From QHCA01 sp003244095 (GTDB taxonomy: Bacteria; Actinomycetota; Actinomycetes; Mycobacteriales; QHCA01): DNA of 64,000 nucleotides. The stretch is from assembly GCA_038329965.1 (NCBI GenBank), contig JBBQNN010000002.1, forward strand, positions 1-64,000. The letters run 5' to 3'. Below, piece after piece: positions 8,654 to 17,422 of this stretch; the first letter of the stretch is position 1; each line of letters opens with the position of its first letter. The notes under the pieces were generated by a model that searched no databases, was not told the DNA's origin, and saw only the letters and a list, made by a program, of their open reading frames with translations. The position numbers and the translations under genes were made by a program.

Positions 8654-8781
8654 GGACTGGCTCCTGTCAGGTCGAAGTGCTGGATTGAGCCTACCGACCA
8701 GCGCCAACCCCAGAGAACGCGGGAAGCTTTCAGGCTGGTGGATGGTGGCCGCTGATGAGAAGGCGCAGACGTGATCGGAAT

Positions 8782-8821
8782 TTGCGCATTCCACTAAGCC
8801 GCGTTATATACAATGGTGTAT
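8782..8821 (+). promoter_or_regulatory. orphan sigma-70 promoter overlapping an inverted-repeat operator
   Basis: TTGCGC (8782-8787) and TATATA (8805-8810) are separated by 17 nt, a near-consensus housekeeping promoter. A perfect inverted repeat ATACA-ATGG-TGTAT (8808-8821) overlaps the -10 and predicted start point, as in operators of GntR/YtrA-type repressors. The ATG at 8820 would be almost leaderless but opens only a 63-codon frame with no family resemblance beyond CPLCNQC. Confidence 0.5.
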
Positions 8822-9125
8822 GAAAGTGCGTTGCCCCCTCTGCAACCAATGCCTCCGCCCTACTACATCTGGTCCACCTCAACGAGAGGCCCAGTGGAAT
8901 ATCGGCGTAGTCGGAGTTGCGGCACTGTCGGGCGAAGTACGGGTGGCAGGCAGGCCACCGCATCCACGAACGCGAACAGCATCCGCTCGGGGACGGCGGT
9001 CTCGGTGGTGAGCAGGTCGTATGCCCTCAGCTTCGCCGACGCCGCGTTCAGACGGTGTCCGGGAAATCCGCGCGGTGCCGGGCGGAGGCTGTCGATAGCA
9101 TCGAACGGTGCGTACTTCCTGCTCG
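8822..9125 (+). other. gene-free stretch upstream of thrS
   Basis: There is no convincing gene. On the minus strand a short segment near 8900-9060 reads KLRAYDLLTTETAVPERM and looks protein-like, but I do not recognise it and it has no start or end of its own. No T-box leader was seen. Confidence 0.3.
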
Positions 9126-9136
9126 AAGGAGCCCTC

Positions 9137-11104
9137 GTGAGCGCCGTCTCGCCGCCGCCCGCCCGCAGCTCTGTCCGGGTGCCGGCCGGGACCACGGCGG
9201 GCGACGCGCTGGCCGAGGCGGGCCTGACCGGGGTCGCGGTGGTCCGCGACCCCGACGGCAGGCTGCGCGATCTCGACTGGCCGCCGGACTCCGACGCCGA
9301 CGTCGAGCCGGTGCCGATCGCCAGCGACGAGGGCCGCGCCGTGCTGCGGCACTCGACCGCGCACGTCATGGCGCAGGCGGTGCAGGACCTCTACCCCGCC
9401 GCCAAGCTGGGCATCGGGCCACCTGTGGAGAACGGCTTCTACTACGACTTCGACGTACCCGAGCCGTTCCACCCCGACGACCTCAAGCGCATCGAGAAGC
9501 GCATGCAGGAGATCGTCAAGGAGCGGCAGCGCTTCGCCAGGCGTGAGATCGGCGACGACGAGGCCCGCGTCGAACTCGCCGGTGAACCGTACAAGCTGGA
9601 GCTCGTCGGGCTCAAAGGTGCTGCGGCCGACGAGGCGGCGGTCGAGGTGGGTGCCGGCGGGCTCACCATGTACGACAACCTGCGAGGCGACGGGGCCCTC
9701 GCCTGGACCGACCTGTGCCGCGGCCCGCACCTGCCCACCACCCGCGACATCCCGGCCTTCAAGCTGATGCGGGTCGCCGCCGCGTACTGGCGGGGGAGCG
9801 AGAAGAACCCCCAGCTGCAGCGCATCTACGGCACCGCCTGGGAGTCCCGCGACGCGCTCAAGGCCTACCTGCACCGGCTGGAGGAGGCCGAGAAGCGCGA
9901 CCACCGCAAGCTCGGCGCCGAGCTCGACCTCTACTCGTTCCCGGACGAGCTGGGCTCGGGCCTGCCGCTGTTCCACCCCAAGGGCGGCGTGATCAAGCGC
10001 GTGATGGAGGACTACGTCCGGGCCCGCCACCTGGCGAAGGGCTTCGAGTACGTCGGCACGCCGCACATCTCCAAGCAGGGGTTGTTCGAGACCTCCGGCC
10101 ACCTGCCCTACTACGCCGACACGATGTTCCCGCCGATGGAGATGGAGGGCAGCACCTACTACCTCAAGGCGATGAACTGCCCGATGCACAACCTGATCTT
10201 CTCCTCGCGCGGGCGGTCCTACCGTGAGCTTCCGCTGCGGCTGTTCGAGCTCGGCTCGGTCTACCGGCTGGAGAAGTCCGGAGTGGTCCACGGCCTGACC
10301 CGGGTACGCGGGCTGACCATGGACGATTCGCACTCCTACGTCATGCCCGAGCAGGCGTCGGCAGAGATCAAGCACCTGCTGTCCTTCGTGCTCGGCCTGC
10401 TCAAGGAGTTCGGGCTCGACGACTTCTATCTCGAGCTGTCGACCCGCGACGACACCTCGGACAAGTTCATCGGCACCGACGAGGACTGGGCCGAGGCGAC
10501 CCGGATCCTGGAGGACGTGGCCACCGAGACCGGGCTCGACCTCGTGCCCGACCCAGGCGGTGCGGCATACTACGGCCCGAAGATCTCCGTGCAGGCGCGC
10601 GACGCGATCGGGCGCACCTGGCAGATGTCGACGATCCAGTACGACTTCAACCAGCCGGCCCGCTTCGGCCTGGAGTACCAGGCGGCCGACGGGTCGCGGC
10701 AGCAGCCGGTGATGATCCACTCGGCGAAGTTCGGCTCGATCGAGCGGTTCCTGGGCGTGCTGGTCGAGCACTACGCCGGAGCCTTCCCGCCGTGGCTGGC
10801 CCCCGTCCAGGTGGTCGGCATCCCGATCACCGAGGCGCACGTGCCGTACCTGGACGAGGTGGCGACCCGGCTGCGGGTCGAGGGGATCCGGGTCGAGGTG
10901 GACACCTCCGACGACCGGATGCAGAAGAAGATCCGCAACGCCCAGAAGCAGAAGGTGCCCTACATGCTGCTCGCGGGCGACGAGGACCTGGCACAGGGCG
11001 CGGTGTCCTTCCGCTACCGCGACGGGACGCAGAACAACGGCGTGCCGGTCGACAAGGCCATCGAGGAGATCGTCCGAGCGGTGGCCGAGCGCAGCCAGGT
11101 ATGA
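9137..11104 (+). CDS. thrS: threonyl-tRNA synthetase
   Basis: The enzyme charges tRNA-Thr in the cytoplasm. The 655-residue protein has an N-terminal TGS domain (VRVPAGTTAGDALAEAGL), the SAD editing domain (HSTAHVMAQAVQDLYP for the HxxxH motif, near residue 75), a class II catalytic core with the zinc ligands in MNCPMHN (Cys348, His351) and a C-terminal anticodon-binding domain. GTG at 9137 is chosen because AAGGAG (9126-9131) lies 5 nt upstream; the frame opens further upstream without a family match. The stop overlaps the next gene's ATG (ATGA), so the two are translationally coupled. Confidence 0.97.
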   Translation: MSAVSPPPARSSVRVPAGTTAGDALAEAGLTGVAVVRDPDGRLRDLDWPPDSDADVEPVPIASDEGRAVLRHSTAHVMAQAVQDLYPAAKLGIGPPVENGFYYDFDVPEPFHPDDLKRIEKRMQEIVKERQRFARREIGDDEARVELAGEPYKLELVGLKGAAADEAAVEVGAGGLTMYDNLRGDGALAWTDLCRGPHLPTTRDIPAFKLMRVAAAYWRGSEKNPQLQRIYGTAWESRDALKAYLHRLEEAEKRDHRKLGAELDLYSFPDELGSGLPLFHPKGGVIKRVMEDYVRARHLAKGFEYVGTPHISKQGLFETSGHLPYYADTMFPPMEMEGSTYYLKAMNCPMHNLIFSSRGRSYRELPLRLFELGSVYRLEKSGVVHGLTRVRGLTMDDSHSYVMPEQASAEIKHLLSFVLGLLKEFGLDDFYLELSTRDDTSDKFIGTDEDWAEATRILEDVATETGLDLVPDPGGAAYYGPKISVQARDAIGRTWQMSTIQYDFNQPARFGLEYQAADGSRQQPVMIHSAKFGSIERFLGVLVEHYAGAFPPWLAPVQVVGIPITEAHVPYLDEVATRLRVEGIRVEVDTSDDRMQKKIRNAQKQKVPYMLLAGDEDLAQGAVSFRYRDGTQNNGVPVDKAIEEIVRAVAERSQV

Positions 11105-11658
11105 GTGAACGGCCCCGGCTCAGCGAGCAGGACGGAGTCGGCGACCCGGACGGGTTCCAGCGGCTCTGGACGCCGCACCGCATGGCCTACATCAAGGGCG
11201 AGGGCAAGCCGTCCGGGCCGGCCGCCGACCAGGGCTGCCCGTTCTGCCGGATCCCGCAGTTGCCCGACGAGGACGGCTTGGTCGTCGCGCGGGGGGAGCG
11301 GGCCTTCGCCGTGCTCAACCTGTACCCGTACAACGGTGGCCATCTCATGGTGTGTCCGTACCGGCACGTCGCCGGCTATCCCGACCTGACCCTGGAGGAG
11401 ACGGCTGAGGTCGCCGCGCTGACCAAGCAGGCGATGGCGGCCCTGCGGGTGGCCTCGGGCGCGGAAGCCTTCAACATCGGGATGAACCAGGGCGGTGCAG
11501 CGGGCGCCGGGATCGCGGCCCATCTGCACCAGCACGTGGTGCCCCGGTGGGGCGGCGACACCAACTTCATGCCGGTGGTCGGCCACACCAAGGTGCTGCC
11601 GCAACTCCTGCGCGACACGAGAGCGATGCTCGCGGCGGCCTGGCCTGCCCACGCCTGA
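11101..11658 (+). CDS. HIT-domain protein (diadenosine-polyphosphate hydrolase/phosphorylase-like)
   Basis: The 185-residue protein has the HIT triad in HLHQHVVPRW (about residues 141-150) and an N-terminal CPFC pair that with a downstream His could bind zinc. NLYPYNGGHLMV is the family strand before the active site. HIT proteins of this branch hydrolyse or phosphorolyse Ap4A-type dinucleotides, by-products of aminoacyl-tRNA synthetases, which fits its coupling to thrS. The same thrS-HIT-pgsA order is common in actinobacteria. Confidence 0.9.
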   Translation: MSERPRLSEQDGVGDPDGFQRLWTPHRMAYIKGEGKPSGPAADQGCPFCRIPQLPDEDGLVVARGERAFAVLNLYPYNGGHLMVCPYRHVAGYPDLTLEETAEVAALTKQAMAALRVASGAEAFNIGMNQGGAAGAGIAAHLHQHVVPRWGGDTNFMPVVGHTKVLPQLLRDTRAMLAAAWPAHA

Positions 11659-11677
11659 CCCACCTGCCGCCGTGAGG

Positions 11678-13846
11678 CTAGCTGGCCTTGTCCTTGTCCT
11701 TGAGCATCGCTTGGGCGATGTGGTCGGGCATCGGGTCGTAGCGCAGGAAGCTACGCCGGAAGGTGCCGGTGCCCGAGGTGATCGAGCGCAGGTCGACCGC
11801 GTAGCGCACCAGCTCGGTCTCGGGCACCTCCGCGTGGATCACGGTGCGCTCCCCCTCGGCCGGCTCGGTGCCGGAGACGCGACCACGCCGGCCTGACAGG
11901 TCGCTCATCGCGGCGCCGACGTGGGTGTCCGGGACGGTGACGAGCACCTGGTGCACCGGCTCGAGCAGCGACACCGAGCCGTTGGCCGCGGCCTCCCGCA
12001 TGGCCAGCGCGCCGGCCATCTGGAACGCGGCATCGGAGGAGTCGACGGAGTGTGCCTTGCCGTCCACCAGCGTCACCCGGAAGTCGACCAGCGAATAGCC
12101 GGCCAGCACCCCCCGCTCCATCTGGGTGCGGACACCCTTCTCCACCGAGGGGATGAACTGGCTGGGTACGGCCCCGCCGACCACCTTGTCGACGAACTCG
12201 AAGCCCGCCCCCGCCTCCAGCGGGGTGATCTCGATGTCGCAGATGGCGTACTGCCCGTGGCCACCGGACTGCTTGACGTGGCGGCCCTTGGCGCTGACCG
12301 GCGCGGCGAAGGTCTCCCGCAGGGGTACCCGGACCGGCACGGTGTCGAGCTCGACGCCCGCGGAACGCAGGCGGTCGAGCACCACGTCGGCATGCGCCTC
12401 GCCCATGCACCACAGCACCAGCTGGTGGGTCTCCGGGTTGCGCTCCAGCAGCAGCGTGGGATCGCCGGCCACGAGGCGGGCCAGGCCCTTGGCCATGGCG
12501 TCCTCGTCGCTGCGGGTGCGGGCCTGCACGGCGACCGGCAGCAGGGGCTCGGGCATCTCCCACGGCGCGACGAGCAGCGGCGCTTCCCTGGCCGAGATGG
12601 TGTCACCGGTCTCGGCGGTGGAAAGCTTGGTCACCGCGCACAGATCGCCGGCCACGCAGAGCGCGACCGGGCGAAGGGCGGCACCGAGCGGGGAGTACAG
12701 ATGGGTCAGCCGCTCGTCGGCGTCGTGGTCCTCGTGGCCCCGTTCGGCCAGGCCGTGCCCGGAGATGTGCACCTGGGTGTCGGGGCGCAGCGTGCCGGAG
12801 AACACCCGCACCAGCGACACCCGGCCGACGTAGGCGTCGATCGTGGTCTTGACCACCTCGGCCACGATCGGGCCGTTGGGGTCGCAGTTCAACGGCTCCT
12901 GCGGCTCTCCGGAGACGTCGGTGACCGGGGGCAGCGGGTGTTCCAGCGGCGAGGGGAAGGCCGAGGTGAGCACCTCGAGGAGTTCGGCCAGGCCCAACCG
13001 GGTGAAGGCGCTGACGCCGAGGACGGGGTAGAAGGTGCCCCGGGCGACCGCCTTCTCAAGGTCGTCGACGAGGACCTTGAGCTCGATGTCCTCGCCCTCG
13101 AGGTAGCGCTCCATCAGCGTCTCGTCCTCGGACTCGGCGATGATCCCCTCGATCAGCCGGTTGCGGGCCTCTTCGATCAGCGGCACGTGCTCGGGGTCGG
13201 GCGGCCGTTCGACCGGCGGGTAGTCGCCGCCGCTGTAGTCGAACACCGACTGCGAGAGCAGCCCGATCAGCCCACCGACGGTCTCGTCGTCGGCGTGCAT
13301 CGGCAGGTACAGCGGCAGGACGTTCTCACCGAACACCCGCTGGCACAGCGCGACGGCCTCGTCGAAGTCGGCCCTCGGCTGGTCGAGCTTGGTCACCACG
13401 ACCGCCCGCGGCAGCCCCACGCGGGCGCACTCCTCCCACAGCGACACGGTGGCGGCGTCGACACCGTCGACGGCCGATACGACGAAAAGCGCGGCGTCGG
13501 CCGCGCGCAGCCCGGCCCGGAGTTCCCCCACGAAGTCGGCGTAACCGGGGGAGTCCAGCAGGTTGACCTTGACCCCGGCGTGCTCCAGGGGCGCGAGCGC
13601 CAGCGTCACGGACCGTTGCTGCCGGTGTTCGGCCGGGTCGGAGTCGCAGACCGTCGTACCGTCGGCCACCTTCCCGGCGCGCGAGATCGTCCCCGCCCCG
13701 GCGAGCAGGGCGTCGGCGAGTGACGTCTTGCCCGCGCCGGAGTGACCGACCAGGACGATGTTGCGCACCTGGCCCGGCTTCTCTACAGCGACCACATCAC
13801 CGGAAAGGGCGCCCTGGCCCTTGCCTGTCACCTTCTCACTGGCCAT
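11678..13846 (-). CDS. elongation factor G-like protein (EF-G2 type)
   Basis: The 722-residue translational GTPase-like protein has G1 GHSGAGKTS, G3 DSPGYADF (canonical DTPGH changed) and G4 TKLD (canonical NKMD changed), followed by EF-G domains II-V. The divergent G motifs are typical of the second actinobacterial EF-G paralogue, whose role in translation or ribosome rescue is not settled. The start is taken at ATG 13846 because GGAGG sits 7 nt upstream; the ATG at 13861 overlaps that site. It is transcribed against its neighbours, with its 5' end facing pgsA. Confidence 0.88.
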   Translation of the reverse strand: MASEKVTGKGQGALSGDVVAVEKPGQVRNIVLVGHSGAGKTSLADALLAGAGTISRAGKVADGTTVCDSDPAEHRQQRSVTLALAPLEHAGVKVNLLDSPGYADFVGELRAGLRAADAALFVVSAVDGVDAATVSLWEECARVGLPRAVVVTKLDQPRADFDEAVALCQRVFGENVLPLYLPMHADDETVGGLIGLLSQSVFDYSGGDYPPVERPPDPEHVPLIEEARNRLIEGIIAESEDETLMERYLEGEDIELKVLVDDLEKAVARGTFYPVLGVSAFTRLGLAELLEVLTSAFPSPLEHPLPPVTDVSGEPQEPLNCDPNGPIVAEVVKTTIDAYVGRVSLVRVFSGTLRPDTQVHISGHGLAERGHEDHDADERLTHLYSPLGAALRPVALCVAGDLCAVTKLSTAETGDTISAREAPLLVAPWEMPEPLLPVAVQARTRSDEDAMAKGLARLVAGDPTLLLERNPETHQLVLWCMGEAHADVVLDRLRSAGVELDTVPVRVPLRETFAAPVSAKGRHVKQSGGHGQYAICDIEITPLEAGAGFEFVDKVVGGAVPSQFIPSVEKGVRTQMERGVLAGYSLVDFRVTLVDGKAHSVDSSDAAFQMAGALAMREAAANGSVSLLEPVHQVLVTVPDTHVGAAMSDLSGRRGRVSGTEPAEGERTVIHAEVPETELVRYAVDLRSITSGTGTFRRSFLRYDPMPDHIAQAMLKDKDKAS

Positions 13847-13999
13847 CTCGAGTACCTCCATGTCAGGAGCGCTGCGTCGGGCTCCGGTTCGGGGACTGCG
13901 CCGATCCAGTGATTCGACACCCGAGCCGGTACGCCGGACAAGGGCTGACAGGTTCGGTCCACTACCGTTGGGCGACCACTCTGCGGGAAATGGACCCTC

Positions 14000-14641
14000 A
14001 TGCTCAACGTCCTCGCGCGAGCGCGGGTGTCGCGCGTCATCGACCCACTGGGTACCTGGCTGGCCCGCACCGGCCTGTCCGCCGACGCCGTGACGGTCAT
14101 CGGTACGTCCGGCGCGGTCGCGGCCGCCGTCATCTTCCTTTCGCGCGGGCTGTTCTTCGTCGGCACCCTGGTCATCTGGTTCTTCGTGATGTTCGACATG
14201 CTCGACGGCGCGGTGGCCCGGGCGCGCGGGACGGCCAGCCGGTGGGGCGCGTTCCTGGACTCGACGCTGGACCGCGTGGCCGACGCCGCGGTCTTCGGGA
14301 CGCTGATCTGGTGGTTCGGCGGGGCCGGTGACAGCCCGGCCCTGCTGCTGGCCGGCCTGCTGTGCCTGGTGCTGGGCTCGCTCACCTCGTACGTGAAAGC
14401 CCGGGCGGAGGGCCTGGGGATGACCTGCAACGTGGGCTTCGCCGAGCGCACCGAACGGTTGATCATCATCCTGGTGGGTACCGGCCTGAACGGGCTCGGC
14501 GTGCCCTACGCGCTGGCCGCGGCCCTGTGGCTCCTGGTCGGCGCCAGCCTGATCACCGTGGCGCAGCGGCTGGTCGAGGTCCGCCGCCAGTCCGTTCTGG
14601 GCACGGCCCCCGGCTCTGGCAATGTCACGGGCAACGGGTGA
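14000..14641 (+). CDS. pgsA: phosphatidylinositol phosphate synthase
   Basis: This membrane CDP-alcohol phosphotransferase joins CDP-diacylglycerol to inositol-1-phosphate, the first step of phosphatidylinositol mannoside synthesis. The full signature is visible: D69-G-x2-A73-R74-x8-G83-x3-D87-x3-D91, with the extra D66 before it, then several transmembrane helices. The 213-residue length is normal. The assignment to inositol rather than glycerol substrate rests on the neighbours: the next genes encode an acyltransferase and PimA. The stop overlaps the next GTG by 4 bp. Confidence 0.9.
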   Translation: MLNVLARARVSRVIDPLGTWLARTGLSADAVTVIGTSGAVAAAVIFLSRGLFFVGTLVIWFFVMFDMLDGAVARARGTASRWGAFLDSTLDRVADAAVFGTLIWWFGGAGDSPALLLAGLLCLVLGSLTSYVKARAEGLGMTCNVGFAERTERLIIILVGTGLNGLGVPYALAAALWLLVGASLITVAQRLVEVRRQSVLGTAPGSGNVTGNG

Positions 14642-15621
14642 GGCAGCGGCTCCTCACCTGGGGCTACATCGCCGGGTGGGCCGTGATCCGCGCCCTGCCC
14701 GAGCGGGTCGTCGCCGCCGCCTTCCGGATGGGCGCGGACCTCGCCTGGCGGCGCGACGGGCGTGGCCCGCAGCGGCTGGCCGTCAACCTTCGCCGGGTCG
14801 TCGGCCCCGGGGTGGGTGAGGACGACCTGAGGGCACTGACGAGAGCCGGGATGCGGTCGTACGCCCGCTACTGGCTCGAGGTGTTCCGGCTGCCGGTCAT
14901 GTCACCCGAACGGATCGTCTCCGGCGCGCGCACGGTCAACGTCGAAGCCCTCCACGCCGCTCACCAGGCCGGCAGGGGGGTGATCGTGGCGCTGCCGCAC
15001 ACCGGCAATTGGGACCATGCCGGCGCGTGGGCGGTGCAGATCGGGATGCCGTTCACCACGGTTGCCGAGCGGCTGGAGCCGGCGGCAGTATTCGATCGCT
15101 TCGTCGCCTACCGCGAGGGGCTGGGCATGGAGGTGCTGGCGCTCACCGGCGGTCCCCGCCCGCCCTTCGAGGTGCTGGCCGAGCGCCTGCGGGCCGGTCG
15201 CCTCGTCTGCCTGCTCGGCGACCGCGACCTGTCAGACCGGGGCATCGAGGTGGACTTCTTCGACGGCCGGACCCGGATGCCCCCCGGCCCGGCGCTGCTG
15301 GCCCTGCGCACGGGAGCGCCGTTGCTGCCGGTCAGCCTGTGGTACGAGGGCCGCGACTGGGGGATCCGCATCCATGACCAGGTCGCGGTGCCGGCCACCG
15401 GCAAGGTCGGCGGCAAGGTAGCGGCGATGACCCAGCAGGTCGCCGACGCGTTCGCCGAGGGGATCGCCGCACACCCGCAGGACTGGCACATGCTGCAGCG
15501 GCTCTGGCTCGACGATCTGCCCGAGCGTGATCCGCGCCGTGCGGTCCCCGCCGTCGGCAGTGACATAGCCGGCAGTGACACGGCCGGCAGTGACACGGCC
15601 GGCCGAGCCGGCGCGGGCTGA
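14638..15621 (+). CDS. patA: phosphatidylinositol mannoside acyltransferase (PatA/LpxL-HtrB family)
   Basis: The 327-residue protein has the H-x4-D catalytic pair (His121, Asp126 in HTGNWD) of the lysophospholipid acyltransferase family, and a hydrophobic N-terminus. In actinobacteria the enzyme at this position acylates the mannose of PIM1/PIM2. It starts at a GTG overlapping the pgsA stop. The C-terminus carries three GSD(I/T)AG repeats encoded by a 15-bp tandem repeat, an oddity outside the catalytic domain. Confidence 0.88.
   Translation: MRQRLLTWGYIAGWAVIRALPERVVAAAFRMGADLAWRRDGRGPQRLAVNLRRVVGPGVGEDDLRALTRAGMRSYARYWLEVFRLPVMSPERIVSGARTVNVEALHAAHQAGRGVIVALPHTGNWDHAGAWAVQIGMPFTTVAERLEPAAVFDRFVAYREGLGMEVLALTGGPRPPFEVLAERLRAGRLVCLLGDRDLSDRGIEVDFFDGRTRMPPGPALLALRTGAPLLPVSLWYEGRDWGIRIHDQVAVPATGKVGGKVAAMTQQVADAFAEGIAAHPQDWHMLQRLWLDDLPERDPRRAVPAVGSDIAGSDTAGSDTAGRAGAG
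15556..15600 (+). repeat. three 15-bp tandem repeats in the 3' end of patA
   Basis: Three consecutive in-frame units of the form GGCAGTGACAYRGCC encode GSD(I/T)A repeats near the acyltransferase C-terminus. Units two and three are identical. Confidence 0.9.
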
Positions 15622-15629
15622 AGGCCGCA

Positions 15630-16781
15630 GTGCGCATCGGCATCGTCGCGCCGTACTCGTTCGATCTCCCGGGTGGGGTGCGGGCGCACGTCGAGGATCT
15701 CGCGGAGGCCCTCATCGCGATGGGTCACCACGTCTCCGTGCTCGCCCCCGCCGACGACGAGACCGGCCTGCCGGCATACGTCGTTGCCGTGCCGGGCCGC
15801 ACCCTGCCGATCCCGTACAACGGCTCGGTCTCGCGCATCGCGATCGGCCCGATGGCGGGGGTGCGGGTGCGCAAGTGGCTGCGGGAGGGGCGCTTCGACG
15901 TGCTGCACCTGCACGAGCCGACCGTGCCGTCGTTGCCGATGATGGCGCTGCTGGCCGCCCGCGGGCCGATCGTGGCGACGTTCCACACCGCCAAGCCCCG
16001 CTCGCGGATGCTCGGGGCGGCCCAGGGGATGCTCCAGCCGATGCTGGAGAAGGTGCAGGGCCGCATCGCCGTGTCGGCGGCCGCCCGCAAGCTGCAGGTG
16101 CGGCACCTCGACGGCGGTGCCGTCGAGATCCCCAACGGGGTCGCCATCGCCCGGTTCGCCGGCGCCGAGCCGCTCCCGGGGTGGCCGGGGGAGGGCGGGG
16201 CGATCGGGTTCCTCGGCCGCTTCGACGAGCCGCGCAAGGGCTTTCCGGTGCTGCTCGCGGCTTTCCAGCGGCTGGCCGCCGAGCGGCCGGCGCTGCGCCT
16301 GCTCGTGGCCGGCCCCGGCGATGCCGGGGCGGTGCTCGCCGACCTGCCGGGTGCCCTGCGCAAGCGCGTGGTGATGCTCGGCCGGGTCTCCGAAGAGGAC
16401 AAGGCCCGCATGCTGAGCTCGGTCGACGTCTATGCGGCGCCGAACCTGGGCGGCGAGAGCTTCGGGATCATCCTGACCGAGGCCATGGCCGCCGGGACGC
16501 CGATCGTGGCAAGTGACCTCGACGCCTTCCGCGCGGTGCTCGACGACGGCAGCACAGGTGTGCTGTTCCCGACCGGTGACGCCGCGGCTATGGCAGCTGG
16601 GTTGGGCGCGCTGCTCGACGATCCGGCGCGGCGGGTCGAGTTGGTCGCCCGCGCTCGCCAGGCGGTCAGGGTCTACGACTGGTCCCGAGTGGCCGCTGAC
16701 GTGCTCGCCGTCTACGAGACTGTCGTGGCCGTCGTACCCGGGGTGGTCGACACCGACGACAGCCTGCCGGTGAAGACCTGA
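15630..16781 (+). CDS. pimA: phosphatidylinositol alpha-mannosyltransferase
   Basis: The 383-residue GT4-family (GT-B fold) enzyme transfers mannose from GDP-mannose to phosphatidylinositol on the inner membrane face. The N-terminal domain has the glycine loop FDLPGGVRAHVEDLA (about residues 11-25); the C-terminal domain has FLGRFDEPRKGF and the E-x7-E motif in GGESFGIILTEAMAAG (first Glu near residue 275). GTG at 15630 lies 8 bp after the patA stop. Together with pgsA and patA it forms the PIM operon. Confidence 0.92.
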   Translation: MRIGIVAPYSFDLPGGVRAHVEDLAEALIAMGHHVSVLAPADDETGLPAYVVAVPGRTLPIPYNGSVSRIAIGPMAGVRVRKWLREGRFDVLHLHEPTVPSLPMMALLAARGPIVATFHTAKPRSRMLGAAQGMLQPMLEKVQGRIAVSAAARKLQVRHLDGGAVEIPNGVAIARFAGAEPLPGWPGEGGAIGFLGRFDEPRKGFPVLLAAFQRLAAERPALRLLVAGPGDAGAVLADLPGALRKRVVMLGRVSEEDKARMLSSVDVYAAPNLGGESFGIILTEAMAAGTPIVASDLDAFRAVLDDGSTGVLFPTGDAAAMAAGLGALLDDPARRVELVARARQAVRVYDWSRVAADVLAVYETVVAVVPGVVDTDDSLPVKT

Positions 16782-16849
16782 GCCGAACCGGTCGGTCCAC
16801 GAGACGTGCGGCGGGCGCGCGGGTTGTAGGGGGCCGGCCGCGCCGCCGC

Positions 16850-16855
16850 TAGCAT
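16850..16855 (+). promoter_or_regulatory. -10 element TAGCAT for a leaderless transcript
   Basis: TAGCAT ends 8 nt before the ATG at 16864, placing the predicted transcription start at the start codon. There is no ribosome binding site in between. No clear -35 is visible. Confidence 0.5.
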
Positions 16856-16863
16856 CGGCCGCT

Positions 16864-17364
16864 ATGGAGGTCGTGGTGGCGGTGGTGGTCGCCGTCGTGA
16901 TCGTCGCCTCGTACCTCACCTGGACCGCCGGCCGGCTCGACCGGCTGCACGCCCGGGTGGACGCCGCGGAAGCGGCTCTGGACGCCCAGCTGGTCCGCCG
17001 GGCGGTGGCCGCCGAGGCGCTGCCGCGGGTCCTGGTCGACGGCCAGGTCGTCGAGTTGCGGTCCACCGCACAGGCGGCCCGCAACACCGGCCCGGCAGGC
17101 AGGGAGGCGGCCGAGAACGACCTGTCCCGGGTGCTGCGCCAACTCGGCCTCGACCGCGACGCGCCGGACGTCGCCGAGCTGTCCCTGGCCGCCACCCGGG
17201 TGGGCCTGGCCCGGCAGTTCTACAACGACGCGGTACGCGACACCAGGGCGGTCCGGTTCAAGCCCCTGGTCCGGCTGCTGCGGATGGCCGGTCACCGGCC
17301 CATGCCCGCGTACTTCGAGATCGACGACACCGGCCTGGCCGCACCCCAGGGGTCGGAAGTCTGA
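16864..17364 (+). CDS. LemA-like membrane-anchored protein
   Basis: The 166-residue protein has one N-terminal transmembrane segment (about residues 2-18), then an all-helical region (LDRLHARVDAAEAALDAQL ... ARQFYNDAVRDTRAV) resembling LemA-family proteins, whose function is unknown. Genes of this kind commonly sit between pimA and pdxS in actinobacteria. The likely mRNA is leaderless. Confidence 0.6.
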   Translation: MEVVVAVVVAVVIVASYLTWTAGRLDRLHARVDAAEAALDAQLVRRAVAAEALPRVLVDGQVVELRSTAQAARNTGPAGREAAENDLSRVLRQLGLDRDAPDVAELSLAATRVGLARQFYNDAVRDTRAVRFKPLVRLLRMAGHRPMPAYFEIDDTGLAAPQGSEV

Positions 17365-17422
17365 CGTCCTACCATGGGGGGCGACTGCCGACCCGTTCCT
17401 GATCGCACCGAAAGGCACCGCC

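Noticed and set aside
8820..9011. 63-codon ORF behind the orphan promoter as a zinc-ribbon protein
   Set aside because: Only the first ten residues (CPLCNQC) look protein-like; the rest is Arg/Pro/Gly-rich shadow sequence.
8822..9136. T-box leader for thrS
   Set aside because: No T-box TGGNACC motif or specifier-loop layout was seen.
8879..10840. 653-codon open frame on the minus strand opposite thrS
   Set aside because: Shadow of the high-GC codon bias; no family features, whereas the plus strand is an unmistakable threonyl-tRNA synthetase.
11921..13723. 600-codon plus-strand frame opposite the EF-G-like gene
   Set aside because: Complement shadow; the minus strand has all G motifs and EF-G domains.
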